From positions 1-40,800 of the forward strand of contig DAHWIK010000027.1 in the NCBI GenBank assembly GCA_027345185.1: a stretch of DNA of 40,800 bases, written 5' to 3'. Positions within the stretch are counted from its first letter, which is position 1. Every line of letters begins with the position of its first letter. Positions 15,085-22,834 of the stretch are shown piece after piece. The position numbers were made by a program, and so were the translations under genes. The notes below the pieces were generated by a model, which was not told the DNA's origin, did no database searches, and saw nothing but the letters and a program-made list of their open reading frames with translations. Source of the DNA: Microcaldota archaeon. GTDB taxonomy: Archaea > Micrarchaeota > Micrarchaeia > Micrarchaeales > CABMGC01.

Positions 15085-15549
15085 TCAACTCTTGATTAAG
15101 AGTGCAACCTTCACTGGGTCGTACTTCCAGTCGACTGGCAGCTGCCCGTTTTCCCTGTAATAATTGCTAAGCCTCCAGATCTTTGCTTCCACCCTGTGCA
15201 GGCTTGTCTTGTTGTGAATGTCATTGTGGTTCCTCTCTATGTGCCTCCTAAGGTTTATAGCCTTGGTCAGAAGGTCCATCATGTCAGAAGGTATGTCCTG
15301 GCTGAATCCATTCTCCTTTAGTATGACTCCGAGTCTCTTGCCGAATACCTGCCTTACGTAAGGAACAGAGTGGTCATCCTTTAGCGTCTGTCCGATCTGC
15401 GCTTGGTGCATTCCTTGCTTTGCATATTCTACCACTAGCTTGACTATCTGGTCTTCGTTTAGCTCCATTCCCTCAGGTTTTGTGCCTAAAGGTACGTCTG
15501 GCTTTCTCGACTTTGACTTGCCATGTTTTCCAGTGTGCATCCTTGCCAT
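15085..15549 (-). CDS. rps15: Ribosomal protein uS15
   Basis: This small-subunit protein binds the central domain of 16S rRNA. The family sequence starts 'MARMHTGKHGKSKSRKP' and contains 'MGL..VGLILK'-like 'LGVILKENGF', 'DLLTKAINLRRHIERNHNDI' and the C-terminal 'WRLSNYYRENGQLPVDWKYD'. The ORF track extends upstream to 15618, but those 23 residues are hydrophobic and outside the family, so ATG 15549 is the start. Minus-strand GTATATACC about 35 nt upstream supports a leaderless start there. It is followed by eS1 after 4 nt. Confidence 0.97.
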   Translation of the reverse strand: MARMHTGKHGKSKSRKPDVPLGTKPEGMELNEDQIVKLVVEYAKQGMHQAQIGQTLKDDHSVPYVRQVFGKRLGVILKENGFSQDIPSDMMDLLTKAINLRRHIERNHNDIHNKTSLHRVEAKIWRLSNYYRENGQLPVDWKYDPVKVALLIKS

Positions 15550-15722
15550 TAAAACACTATAAATTGTACCAAGACAGATTAGGACTTGGTATATACAGAC
15601 TATAATATCTAGTGCCAATATTTATAAATCTGATCTAGGTCCATTCCGACCACCCGAACCAAGAATTGAGGCCTGGGATACTTTAATATTAAATACTTTA
15701 TAGCAATTGATATAGCGAGAAT

Positions 15723-18095
15723 ATGGTCAAATTCGATGAGGTTAAGAACTGGTCGCCGCAGATAGAGGCTGAAATAACCAAGTCTTGGAGGGAGTCTGAA
15801 CTCTTCCCCTTCGATCCGAAGAGCTCAAAAAAGATATACTCGATAGACACCCCGCCGCCGTACATAAACCAGCCCATACACATAGGGCAGGCAACAACCT
15901 ACTCATTCATGGACATGTTTGCAAGGTACAAGCGGATGAAGGGCTTTGAAGTCCTCTTCCCTCTGGGTCTTGACAGGAACGGGCTGCCGATAGAGATAGC
16001 AGCCGAGAAAAAGTTCAACATATCTGCTTTCAAGGTTAGTAGGGGACAGTTCATAGCAAGCTGTGAGCAGCTGCTCCAGGAAACCTCCCTCGAGTCTATC
16101 GACAGCTTCGAGAGGCTCGGAATATCCTTCACATCGTACAGGCAGGGAGACCATGCAGGGTCCGTATATTTGACCGATTCCCCAGAGTACAGGAAGCTTA
16201 CCCAGTCCACATTCATAGAGCTATACAAGCGCGGCCTAATTTACGAGGACAACAGGGTAAGTAACTGGGATCCAAAGCTTCAGACTACGGTAGCAGATTC
16301 AGAAATAGACTACGTAGACCTGAACTCCACATTCAACCACGTGCAGTGGAGTGTTAAGGAGACCGGGGAGAAGATAGTGGTTGCAACAACAAGGCCCGAG
16401 CTCATCACCACGTGCAAGATGGTCATCTATAATCCCGAAGATTCACGATACAAGCATCTGGATGGAAAGACTGCAATAACTCCTATATTCGGCAGGGAAG
16501 TAAAGATAAGGCCACATCCATTCGCCCAGATAGACAAGGGTACTGGGCTTGTTATGATGTGCTCTGCAGGTGATCTTACAGACATACGCTTCTTCAGAGA
16601 GATGAATCTCGAGATAGTGATAGCTATAAGCAAGGACGGAACGATGAACGAGAACGCCGGATTCCTCAAAGGCCTAAAAGTCAAGGAGGCAAGGAAGAGA
16701 ATGATAGAGACGCTAAAGGAGAAAGGGCTTCTAGTAAAGCAGGAGGAAATACTCCACAGAACGCCCATATCAGAGAGATCAAAGGCAGAGATCGAGTTCA
16801 TAGCCATGCCAGAGTTCTACCTCAAACAGTTGGAGTTCAAGAGATCAGTCATAGAAGCTGAAAAGAAGATCAACTTTTATCCGGAAGAGACAAGGAGGAT
16901 ACTCGAGTCGTGGATAGAGAACATCTCGATAGACTGGCCAATCTCAAGGAGGAGATTTTATGCTACAGAGATACCATTATGGACTTCTGGTGACATGACT
17001 GCATTGCCCAGACCAGGAAGGTACTACAGACCATGGAAGGAGGATCCGCCTTCCGATGCCGAAGTCATAAAGGGTGGCAGGGCGATAGGTAACGTATCCG
17101 ATTTCAACGATTCAAAATGGACAGGTGAAACAAGGGTGTTCGACACGTGGTTTGATTCCTCAATCACTGAACTTTTCATAACAAAGTACGGTTCAGAAAA
17201 AGAGGTATTCGAAAGTTCATATCCTGTAAGCCTGAGGCCTCAGGGAAAGGAGATAGTACGGACCTGGCTGTACTACACAATACTTCGAGGATACCTTGAA
17301 ACTGAAAAGCCGTGCTTCAGGGATGTCTGGATTCACCAGCATGTACTTGACGAGAAGGGCATAAAGATGTCAAAGTCGCTTGGCAATACAATAAATCCGC
17401 ATGACATAATAAAGGAGTTTGGGGCAGAACCTTTCAGGATCTGGGCTGCAAGCGAGGGAGATATATCAAAGCAGGATCTGTCGTGTTCAAAGGACAAGAT
17501 AAGGGGTGAACTCAAGACTATAAACAAGATATTAAACGTTGCAAGATTCGTTGGCCAGTTCAAGCCGCCTGAGACTACGCAGCTTACCGCATTGGACCAA
17601 CTTTTTGTGGATTACATAGAGGATCTCACAGAGTTCGCTGACAGAGAATATGCAAATTACAATTTTTTCCATCCATCCTCAAGATTGAAGAAGTTCCTGT
17701 GGGGTGAGTTCGCCTCCCACTTTGTGGAGATGGTGAAAAATAGAGCATACAACAAGGATGGGAAGTTCACCAGAGCTGAGGAGGACTCTGCCAGATATGC
17801 ACTTAACTACATATTCAAGAGGCTGCTCGTGCTCTTATACCCGATAATACCACAAGTAACCTCTGTTGTTGGCCAGATGTACGGAATAGATATAACAAAA
17901 CTTGAATTCCCATTACCTAACAAGGGCAAGTCAGATCTCCAGATAATACAGAAGATATCTGAGTTTAATTCGATGGTCTGGAAGGCAAAGAAGGAGAAAG
18001 GGCTCTCGCTCAATTCACCAATAAGCGGGATAAGGATACCTGGTGAACTCTCCGTATTCTCCAAGGATCTTGCGTCCTGCCACAACCTCTCCTAG
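15723..18095 (+). CDS. valS: Valyl-tRNA synthetase
   Basis: This class Ia synthetase charges tRNA-Val. The archaeal ValRS pattern is visible throughout. The N-terminal 'YSIDTPPPYINQPIHIGQ' contains the HIGH motif at about residues 53-56. 'ARYKRMKGFEVLFPLGLDRN' and 'GLPIE' follow. The editing domain has 'TTRPELITTCKMV' and 'ISKDGTMNENAGFLKGL'. 'WPISRRRFYATEIPLW', 'STWFDSSIT'-type 'DTWFDSSIT' and 'RPQGKEIVRTW' precede 'KMSKS' at about 548. It is 790 aa long, shorter than typical archaeal ValRS (about 860-880), with a reduced C-terminal domain. ATG 15723 is preceded by an AT-rich TATA-like region 25-35 nt upstream. Confidence 0.93.
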   Translation: MVKFDEVKNWSPQIEAEITKSWRESELFPFDPKSSKKIYSIDTPPPYINQPIHIGQATTYSFMDMFARYKRMKGFEVLFPLGLDRNGLPIEIAAEKKFNISAFKVSRGQFIASCEQLLQETSLESIDSFERLGISFTSYRQGDHAGSVYLTDSPEYRKLTQSTFIELYKRGLIYEDNRVSNWDPKLQTTVADSEIDYVDLNSTFNHVQWSVKETGEKIVVATTRPELITTCKMVIYNPEDSRYKHLDGKTAITPIFGREVKIRPHPFAQIDKGTGLVMMCSAGDLTDIRFFREMNLEIVIAISKDGTMNENAGFLKGLKVKEARKRMIETLKEKGLLVKQEEILHRTPISERSKAEIEFIAMPEFYLKQLEFKRSVIEAEKKINFYPEETRRILESWIENISIDWPISRRRFYATEIPLWTSGDMTALPRPGRYYRPWKEDPPSDAEVIKGGRAIGNVSDFNDSKWTGETRVFDTWFDSSITELFITKYGSEKEVFESSYPVSLRPQGKEIVRTWLYYTILRGYLETEKPCFRDVWIHQHVLDEKGIKMSKSLGNTINPHDIIKEFGAEPFRIWAASEGDISKQDLSCSKDKIRGELKTINKILNVARFVGQFKPPETTQLTALDQLFVDYIEDLTEFADREYANYNFFHPSSRLKKFLWGEFASHFVEMVKNRAYNKDGKFTRAEEDSARYALNYIFKRLLVLLYPIIPQVTSVVGQMYGIDITKLEFPLPNKGKSDLQIIQKISEFNSMVWKAKKEKGLSLNSPISGIRIPGELSVFSKDLASCHNLS

Positions 18096-18149
18096 AATCA
18101 ACGCACCGCATTATAAATATTCTTAAGCCAAATTTAATTTCGGGAAATT

Positions 18150-19076
18150 ATGAATTATTTAAAGTGCAATAAAGTTACAAAGGAGTATGAGCCTGGAAAA
18201 AAGGCGCTAAATTCGGTTACTATGTCAATACCTGCCAAGGGCATATTTGCGATGATAGGCAGGAACGGTGCAGGAAAAACCACATTAGTAAGGATACTGT
18301 CCACACAGCTCTCGCTGACATCCGGAAGCGCTGCCATCTCAGGCCTTGACGTAATGAAGGATGCTCCTCGGCTGAGGGAGATGATAGCATGCGTTCCGCA
18401 AGAGGGAAGAGCAATCGGTTGGCTCACACCAAGGCAATTCATTCTATCATACCTTATGTGGAGGGGGTTCAGCAAGAAGGAGGCAAGGCAAAGGCTTGAA
18501 AAATCGCTCAGGGAGCTCGGGATATCGAAATATGCCGACACGTTGAGCAGGATGCTTTCGGGTGGCACAAAGAGGAAGGTGCTTGTTGGGATGGTCATGT
18601 CATCTGAAGCAAAGGTGATATTCCTTGACGAGCCAACGACCGGTCTTGACCCGATATCAAGGGGCGAACTCTGGAAGACGCTGATAAAACTGAAGAAGAA
18701 CCACTTCATATTCCTGACAACGCATTACCTTGAGGAGGCAGAAAAACTCGCTGACACCATAGGGGTGATGGAGGATGGAAAGCTAATGGCCATTGGCACC
18801 ATTGAGGAGCTACGGGAGAAGGTCAGGTATCCGTACAGCATAAAGATATTATCCAACGACAAAGTCGTCAAGCCAATGGAAGGCGAACTTATCAGAGGCG
18901 TAGACGGGCATTACCAGATTGTTACAACGGAGAAGGAGGCAGGAAAGATATCGAAGCATCTGATAGACAAGGGCGTAAAATTCTCAATGAACCCACTTAC
19001 GCTTGATGACATATTCTACTATATAGTCAAGAAGCCTATAGAGGAAGAGAGTTATGAAGACGAAAAGGAGTATTAG
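18150..19076 (+). CDS. ABC-2 type transporter, ATP-binding subunit
   Basis: This is the nucleotide-binding subunit of a DrrA/NatA-type exporter. It has Walker A 'GRNGAGKTT' (about 37-45), Q-loop 'VPQEG', signature 'LSGGTKRK' (about 136-143), Walker B 'VIFLDEPTTGLD' (from about 156) and the switch histidine in 'LTTHYLEEAE'. About 90 extra C-terminal residues form the accessory domain usual in this group. The gene overlaps the permease gene by 23 nt. A TATA-like ATTATAAATA about 35 nt upstream of ATG 18150 gives a separate promoter after valS. The exported substrate is unknown; lipids, drugs or antimicrobial compounds are typical. Confidence 0.95.
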   Translation: MNYLKCNKVTKEYEPGKKALNSVTMSIPAKGIFAMIGRNGAGKTTLVRILSTQLSLTSGSAAISGLDVMKDAPRLREMIACVPQEGRAIGWLTPRQFILSYLMWRGFSKKEARQRLEKSLRELGISKYADTLSRMLSGGTKRKVLVGMVMSSEAKVIFLDEPTTGLDPISRGELWKTLIKLKKNHFIFLTTHYLEEAEKLADTIGVMEDGKLMAIGTIEELREKVRYPYSIKILSNDKVVKPMEGELIRGVDGHYQIVTTEKEAGKISKHLIDKGVKFSMNPLTLDDIFYYIVKKPIEEESYEDEKEY

Positions 19077-19803
19077 TAGCCAGCTGCTGGCATCGATAAT
19101 GGTCAATGCAGTATACGCTATGGTCAATTATCCGATAGTCCTTGTGAGCACTATTCTCGCTCCGTTCTCTCTGCTTATAGTGATAACATTTGTAAGCAAA
19201 GGGGCCCTCATCCCAGTGGCAATAGGCGGTGCGTTGATAATGACAATGGTCTCATCAGGGACTTCAATGCAACAGGACCTGTCGCATCTCAAGAACGACT
19301 TCAAGGTACAGGATATGGTCGTGAGTTCTCCAGCAAAGGCATGGATATACCTGTTGGGGATGTCGATTTCAGAGATAATATACTCGATACCTGCGCTTGC
19401 CGTACTTGTGGTTCTTGCGGCATTGTACATACACACGAACATAATAGGTTATCTTGCAATAACTGCGGTACTTCTGATAATGTTCACATTCGCATCGTCA
19501 CTCGGCTTCCTTCTTTCAACGCTGTCTTCAGACATAGTGCAGAGTTGGGCTTTCTCTGGAATAGTTTCAACTATACTCTCTGCGCTTCCCCCAGTCTACT
19601 ACCCAATAACCTACATACCGCTGCCATTCCAGTACCTTGCATACCTATCTCCAGCTACTTATGCTGCTGAGATAGTTCAGAACATAACAGGACTAACATC
19701 ATTCAGCCATAGCACGATACTGGTTGATTGGGTGGTGATAATAATAATCACCTTGATTATAACATTCTTGGCAGTAAAAAAATCAAAATGGAGAGAGGAT
19801 TGA
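19054..19803 (+). CDS. ABC-2 type transporter, permease subunit
   Basis: This is the membrane partner of the upstream ATPase. The 249 residues contain about six hydrophobic helices and the ABC-2 layout: cytosolic N-terminus, 'YPIVLVSTILAPFSLLIVI', a loop 'GTSMQQDLSHLKNDFKVQDM' with the charged coupling helix, and the late 'SPATYAAEIVQNITGL' motif typical of DrrB/YadH-like permeases. Its ATG lies within the 3' end of the ATPase gene, indicating translational coupling. The parvulin gene starts 4 nt after its stop. Confidence 0.9.
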   Translation: MKTKRSISSQLLASIMVNAVYAMVNYPIVLVSTILAPFSLLIVITFVSKGALIPVAIGGALIMTMVSSGTSMQQDLSHLKNDFKVQDMVVSSPAKAWIYLLGMSISEIIYSIPALAVLVVLAALYIHTNIIGYLAITAVLLIMFTFASSLGFLLSTLSSDIVQSWAFSGIVSTILSALPPVYYPITYIPLPFQYLAYLSPATYAAEIVQNITGLTSFSHSTILVDWVVIIIITLIITFLAVKKSKWRED

Positions 19804-19807
19804 TTTG

Positions 19808-20083
19808 ATGGCAAACCGAATAAGATGTGCGCACATACTGGTGGAGAAGGAATCTCTTGCAAATGAGATACTAGAGAGGATAAAGAAAGGTGACTCATTC
19901 GCAAAACTCGCTGAGCAGTATTCCATTGATGGATCGAGGAGGAGAGGTGGCGACCTTGGATCGTTTGGCAGGGGTACGATGGTCAAGGAATTTGAGAACG
20001 CTGCGTTTGCGCTCAATAAGGGGGAGGTATCAGGAATAGTAAGGACACAATTCGGATATCACATCATAAAGAGGCTAGAATAA
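19808..20083 (+). CDS. Parvulin-type peptidyl-prolyl cis-trans isomerase
   Basis: This is a minimal single-domain parvulin that speeds proline isomerisation during folding. The 91 residues show the full set: 'RIRCAHILVEKES' with the first active-site His, 'GDSFAKLAEQYSIDGS', 'RRGGDLGSFGRG', 'VKEFENAAFAL' and 'VRTQFGYHIIKRLE' with the second His. There is no signal peptide or anchor, so it is cytosolic. The track starts at TTG 19805, but the next codon is ATG 19808 and is the likelier start. It is the third gene of the ABC transporter operon and may help the exporter assemble, though this is inference. Confidence 0.95.
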   Translation: MANRIRCAHILVEKESLANEILERIKKGDSFAKLAEQYSIDGSRRRGGDLGSFGRGTMVKEFENAAFALNKGEVSGIVRTQFGYHIIKRLE

Positions 20084-20112
20084 GCGTTTATGATTTTTAG
20101 CCATGTACCCTT

Positions 20113-20132
20113 CTCCGCCCTAAAGGGCGGAG
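20113..20132. repeat. Right-end hairpin of IS200-type element
   Basis: Perfect 8-bp stem CTCCGCCC/GGGCGGAG with loop TAAA, just beyond the tnpA stop. A second perfect hairpin AAACGC-TTC-GCGTTT (20149-20163) overlaps the stop codon and may act as a terminator. Confidence 0.7.
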
Positions 20133-20161
20133 CTTTCCCAAGGGGAACAAACGCTTCGCGT

Positions 20162-20620
20162 TTAGTTGAATTGTAGTTTCTGTTGTCTTTTGTCATTTCC
20201 TGGAAGGAATTTGGGGTACTCGTGTCTATCTATGTAATGCATGATTGTCGACTCAGTTACATTACTTACACTCCTCGAAAAGTGTCCTGGACTCCAGAAA
20301 CTTCCCTTTTTGTAGAGTTTTCTGAAGTTTGGATGCGATCTGAATATTTTGTAGGCTGAAATTCCCTTCAGATATTGAAGCGACAACGATACCGACATCC
20401 ATATAGGTATCGAAACGAACATGTGCACATGGTGTGAATCGACAACAATTTTGTGCATGATCATTCCTTTCTCTGACGCAATCTGCGACAGGATCCGTTT
20501 CATCTCTTCTGCAATGTATGGATTTCCAAGTGCATTCCATCTGTATTTTGGGCACCGTTCGAGGTGTTGTTTATTCTCCCCAACACCATGGCTTATATTT
20601 ATAGTCGTTCCACTAGTCAT
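20162..20620 (-). CDS. tnpA: IS200/IS605 family transposase TnpA (Y1 HUH)
   Basis: This single-strand DNA transposase recognises the terminal hairpins and joins ends through a tyrosine. It has 'CPKYRWNAL' after the first strand, the HUH pair in 'DSHHVHMFVSIP', 'SLSLQYLKGISAYKIFRSHP', 'FWSPGHFSRSVSNVTES' and the catalytic tyrosine in 'IMHYIDRHE'. It ends in 'KLQFN', like the fragment at window position 2-109. The track begins 18 codons earlier at 20674, but the second ATG (20620) gives about 152 residues, close to normal TnpA length, and the upstream residues look unlike the family. The N-terminal strand is unusual, so activity is not certain. Confidence 0.88.
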   Translation of the reverse strand: MTSGTTINISHGVGENKQHLERCPKYRWNALGNPYIAEEMKRILSQIASEKGMIMHKIVVDSHHVHMFVSIPIWMSVSLSLQYLKGISAYKIFRSHPNFRKLYKKGSFWSPGHFSRSVSNVTESTIMHYIDRHEYPKFLPGNDKRQQKLQFN

Positions 20621-20732
20621 GATATCTTTTCTCTGGCAGCATCTGACCGCGTAAGACCGTGGCTCTGCTGTCATTGAAATTATTTATGAAGGAAAAGATT
20701 TTTGTTTATCCTGCCCTGTGGGCCAATTCAAT

Positions 20733-20750
20733 CTCCGCCCTAAAGTGCGG
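20733..20750. repeat. Left-end hairpin of IS200-type element
   Basis: CTCCGCCCTAAAGTGCGG matches the right-end hairpin in sequence and direction apart from a mismatch in the stem, as expected for TnpA recognition hairpins. Confidence 0.6.
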
Positions 20751-20826
20751 TCTGCAAAAGGTTTTCTTGATCCACACCCAATTTCACTAAATATATCTAT
20801 CTGTTCAGGTTTCAACCTTCGCACAC

Positions 20827-21282
20827 CTATACTGTTTTCTTATTTTTATATTCGGTGATTCTTTCATTCAGCCTTGAGAGGGAATTCTTTCCCTGCCTCA
20901 AAAGACCGAGCATCTCCTTGTTTGGAAGTATGCCCGCAATCTTGTCCTGCCCATTTTCTATTGCTATATCATAAGCTATCCTGCCTTGGCCATCTTCCAT
21001 GAATGGATTCGCGCCAGAGTCCATCAGCAATTTTACCAGTTCAAAGCTGCCTGAAACAACAGCCATTACAAGTGCGGTTCTTTTATATCTGTCCTGCAGA
21101 TTCACATCGGCATTGCGACTTATGAGCAACTTGACTATCCCAATATTACCTTTCCAAGACGCAGCCATAATTGCAGTCATTTCCTGGTCGTCTCTGGAAT
21201 TGGCATCAGTGCCGCCATTGAGGATCCTGAGCACTGCTGGCGTGTTTCCTTCTGACGCCCTTAATATAAGTTCTAAACACAT
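20827..21282 (-). CDS. Ankyrin-repeat protein with conserved C-terminal tail
   Basis: The 151 residues hold about three to four ankyrin repeats: 'ASEGNTPAVLRILNGGTDAN', 'DQEMTAIMAASWKGNIGIVK', 'RYKRTALVMAVVSGSFELVK' and 'DGQGRIAYDIAIENGQDKIA'. The C-terminus 'LLRQGKNSLSRLNERITEYK' aligns with the tails of the ankyrin proteins at 11644, 34301 and 35119, including the preceding 'ILP'. It has its own promoter: minus-strand ATTATATATG (about 21317-21328) sits 35-45 nt before ATG 21282. It lies directly downstream of the ankyrin-TraB-like gene and closes the MoxR-VWA gene run. The binding partner is unknown. Confidence 0.88.
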   Translation of the reverse strand: MCLELILRASEGNTPAVLRILNGGTDANSRDDQEMTAIMAASWKGNIGIVKLLISRNADVNLQDRYKRTALVMAVVSGSFELVKLLMDSGANPFMEDGQGRIAYDIAIENGQDKIAGILPNKEMLGLLRQGKNSLSRLNERITEYKNKKTV

Positions 21283-21333
21283 TTTATTTTCACATTTGTT
21301 TTATTTCCACATAGGCAGCATATATAATATCTG

Positions 21334-22659
21334 CTAGACTACCTTCTGTTTTAACATCTTCTTGATTTTTGCGTCCATGGCTGCCTTCTCTGCTATCTGC
21401 ATGTCTCTGACCTCTACAATCCTAATGGTAAGAAATTCTCTCATTTCCTCAACAGTCTTGAATTTGCTTATCAGTGCCACATCAGCTCTCAACTTATCCA
21501 TGTCGAACTTCCTGTTACTCGCATCATCATCAGCTGCCGTCGCCTCTGTTCTCATCTCAAGCTGCATGCACAAGCTCCTGAGCAAATCTATTCTTGTAGC
21601 ATCAGTGTCCATCCCATTCCTTATCGCCTTTGCCGCCAATCTTCCGGCATCGCCCTGGTTACCCATCTGCACGGCCAGGGTATCCTTGCCTCTTATCATC
21701 TCGAAACTAAGGCTGCCGGAGCGAATACCCTCAGCTATCTCAGAGGCGTGTCCTGCACCGCACACCATGAGTATAGCACATGGAGAATTCTGTTCGGCTA
21801 GTTCCCTAATGTTCCTAATCATATTTACGTTTCTGTTATGGAGCCAGTGATCCTTGTCCATGGAATCTTCTATATGTGCTCTTACTACGGAGTCCACATC
21901 CCCGCCGTCCTTTATTGCATTTTCGACTCTGAAACCCATCACTCCAGACAGGTACTTCCTCTGCTCCTTTATGTGCTCCCCTGCCCTTGTATCTACCGGA
22001 TAAAGGGGCAGCTTCTCGTCCCTCAATACTTCAAGCATTTTGATTACAGCGGCCTTGAACTGCGGGACTATGTATTTGGAAATGGATTCGAACTTCTTCG
22101 GGTCGTCAATGTTCGAGAACGCATCTCTGGCATTTTCTTCTGCTCCAAATTCCACCATAACTATTAATCTTATTCCATGTTCCTTCTGCCTGTGTATCCA
22201 TCTCTGTAGTTCGCCTGCTTCAGATTCGTCAGGATGTATTGATGGGAATATGTACACTTTTGTCTTTGAAAGCTCTGAATCTCTTCTTGCTATATCCTTT
22301 AGCTGGTCAGCATTGGAGTTCTGGTAGAGCATCTCCAGTATGGCATTGTATTGTTCGAACTTCTTTCCTTGTACTGAATCAGGTGATTCTGCGTAGGCTT
22401 TTTTCTGCTCGTGCCTGGCTATATAGAGTGCATCAAAGCCCTTCTTGTTTTTTATTGTGACGTCAGATCCCCTTGCGATTAGAAGCTTCACAATCATGTC
22501 ATTTCCATAATATGCGGCAAGTATTAACGGCGTATTTCCATTCTTGTCAGTGCCGTTTATTACTTCAGGAAATTGCGTTAGAAGAGCGGATATGTCTGAA
22601 AAATTGCCAGTCTTCACCATCAGCAGGAGTTTTTCAGTTGCGCGCTCGTGCTCATCCAT
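21334..22659 (-). CDS. Ankyrin repeats fused to a putative TraB/Tiki-like domain
   Basis: Residues about 5-100 form two to three ankyrin repeats ('DKNGNTPLILAAYYGNDMIV', 'NKKGFDALYIARHEQKKAYA'). From about 130 to 330 a different domain begins 'VYIFPSIHPDES', continues 'RLIVMVEFGAEEN' and ends 'RNVNMIRNIRELAEQNS' plus 'ILMVCGAGH'. The spaced His, Glu and GxGH residues resemble the TraB/GumN/ChaN-EreA (Tiki-like) fold, whose members include metal-dependent hydrolases; this match is tentative. A helical charged tail (about 370-441) follows. The track starts at GTG 22671, but GGTGGTG just upstream and ATG 22659, one base after the microprotein stop, fit better. It is the fourth gene of the MoxR-VWA run. 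Confidence 0.75.
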   Translation of the reverse strand: MDEHERATEKLLLMVKTGNFSDISALLTQFPEVINGTDKNGNTPLILAAYYGNDMIVKLLIARGSDVTIKNKKGFDALYIARHEQKKAYAESPDSVQGKKFEQYNAILEMLYQNSNADQLKDIARRDSELSKTKVYIFPSIHPDESEAGELQRWIHRQKEHGIRLIVMVEFGAEENARDAFSNIDDPKKFESISKYIVPQFKAAVIKMLEVLRDEKLPLYPVDTRAGEHIKEQRKYLSGVMGFRVENAIKDGGDVDSVVRAHIEDSMDKDHWLHNRNVNMIRNIRELAEQNSPCAILMVCGAGHASEIAEGIRSGSLSFEMIRGKDTLAVQMGNQGDAGRLAAKAIRNGMDTDATRIDLLRSLCMQLEMRTEATAADDDASNRKFDMDKLRADVALISKFKTVEEMREFLTIRIVEVRDMQIAEKAAMDAKIKKMLKQKVV

Positions 22660-22660
22660 A

Positions 22661-22831
22661 TCAAACACCACCCATTACACCTGCTAGGGCTATTCTCCTA
22701 AGCCTGCCTATGGCTTCTCCTCCACACTTTAGTACCGCGCCTGCGTCATCAGTTATTATTATGGTTTTGTCTGAACCGGTATGTAACCGGCTAGCCACCA
22801 TCTTCTGTTTTTTACTTAGTTTATCAAACAT
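22661..22831 (-). CDS. 56-aa microprotein between VWA and ankyrin-TraB genes
   Basis: This gene is below the track's size limit. ATG 22831 opens a frame of 56 codons: 'MFDKLSKKQKMVASRLHTGS', then 'DKTIIITDDAGAVLKCGGEA' and 'IGRLRRIALAGVMGGV', stop TGA 22663-22661. It fills the gap exactly: it starts 3 nt after the VWA stop and ends one base before ATG 22659. That packing argues for a real gene. The C-terminal 'LKCGGEAIGRLRR' resembles the ankyrin-protein tail 'LKRGGDALEMLRR' at 34301. There is no membrane segment. It may be an adaptor linking the AAA+ pair with the ankyrin proteins, but this is inference. Confidence 0.65.
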   Translation of the reverse strand: MFDKLSKKQKMVASRLHTGSDKTIIITDDAGAVLKCGGEAIGRLRRIALAGVMGGV

Positions 22832-22834
22832 AGG

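Larger units (their letters stand above)
20105..20755 (-). mobile_element. IS200-type insertion sequence (single tnpA)
   Basis: The element holds one Y1 tnpA gene and no tnpB. Near-identical hairpins lie at both ends in the same orientation: CTCCGCCC-TAAA-GGGCGGAG at 20113-20132 (right end relative to tnpA) and CTCCGCCCTAAAGTGCGG at 20733-20750 (left end). Directly repeated subterminal hairpins without inverted-repeat ends or target duplication are the hallmark of IS200/IS605 peel-and-paste elements. Exact ends cannot be fixed without an empty-site comparison. Confidence 0.75.

Noticed and set aside
15550-15618. 23-residue N-terminal extension of uS15 in the ORF track
   Set aside because: It is hydrophobic, outside the family, and the TATA-like box near 15580-15588 fits ATG 15549 as a leaderless start.
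20621-20674. N-terminal 18 codons of tnpA from ATG 20674
   Set aside because: They do not resemble TnpA and the second ATG gives a normal length, although the longer start cannot be excluded.
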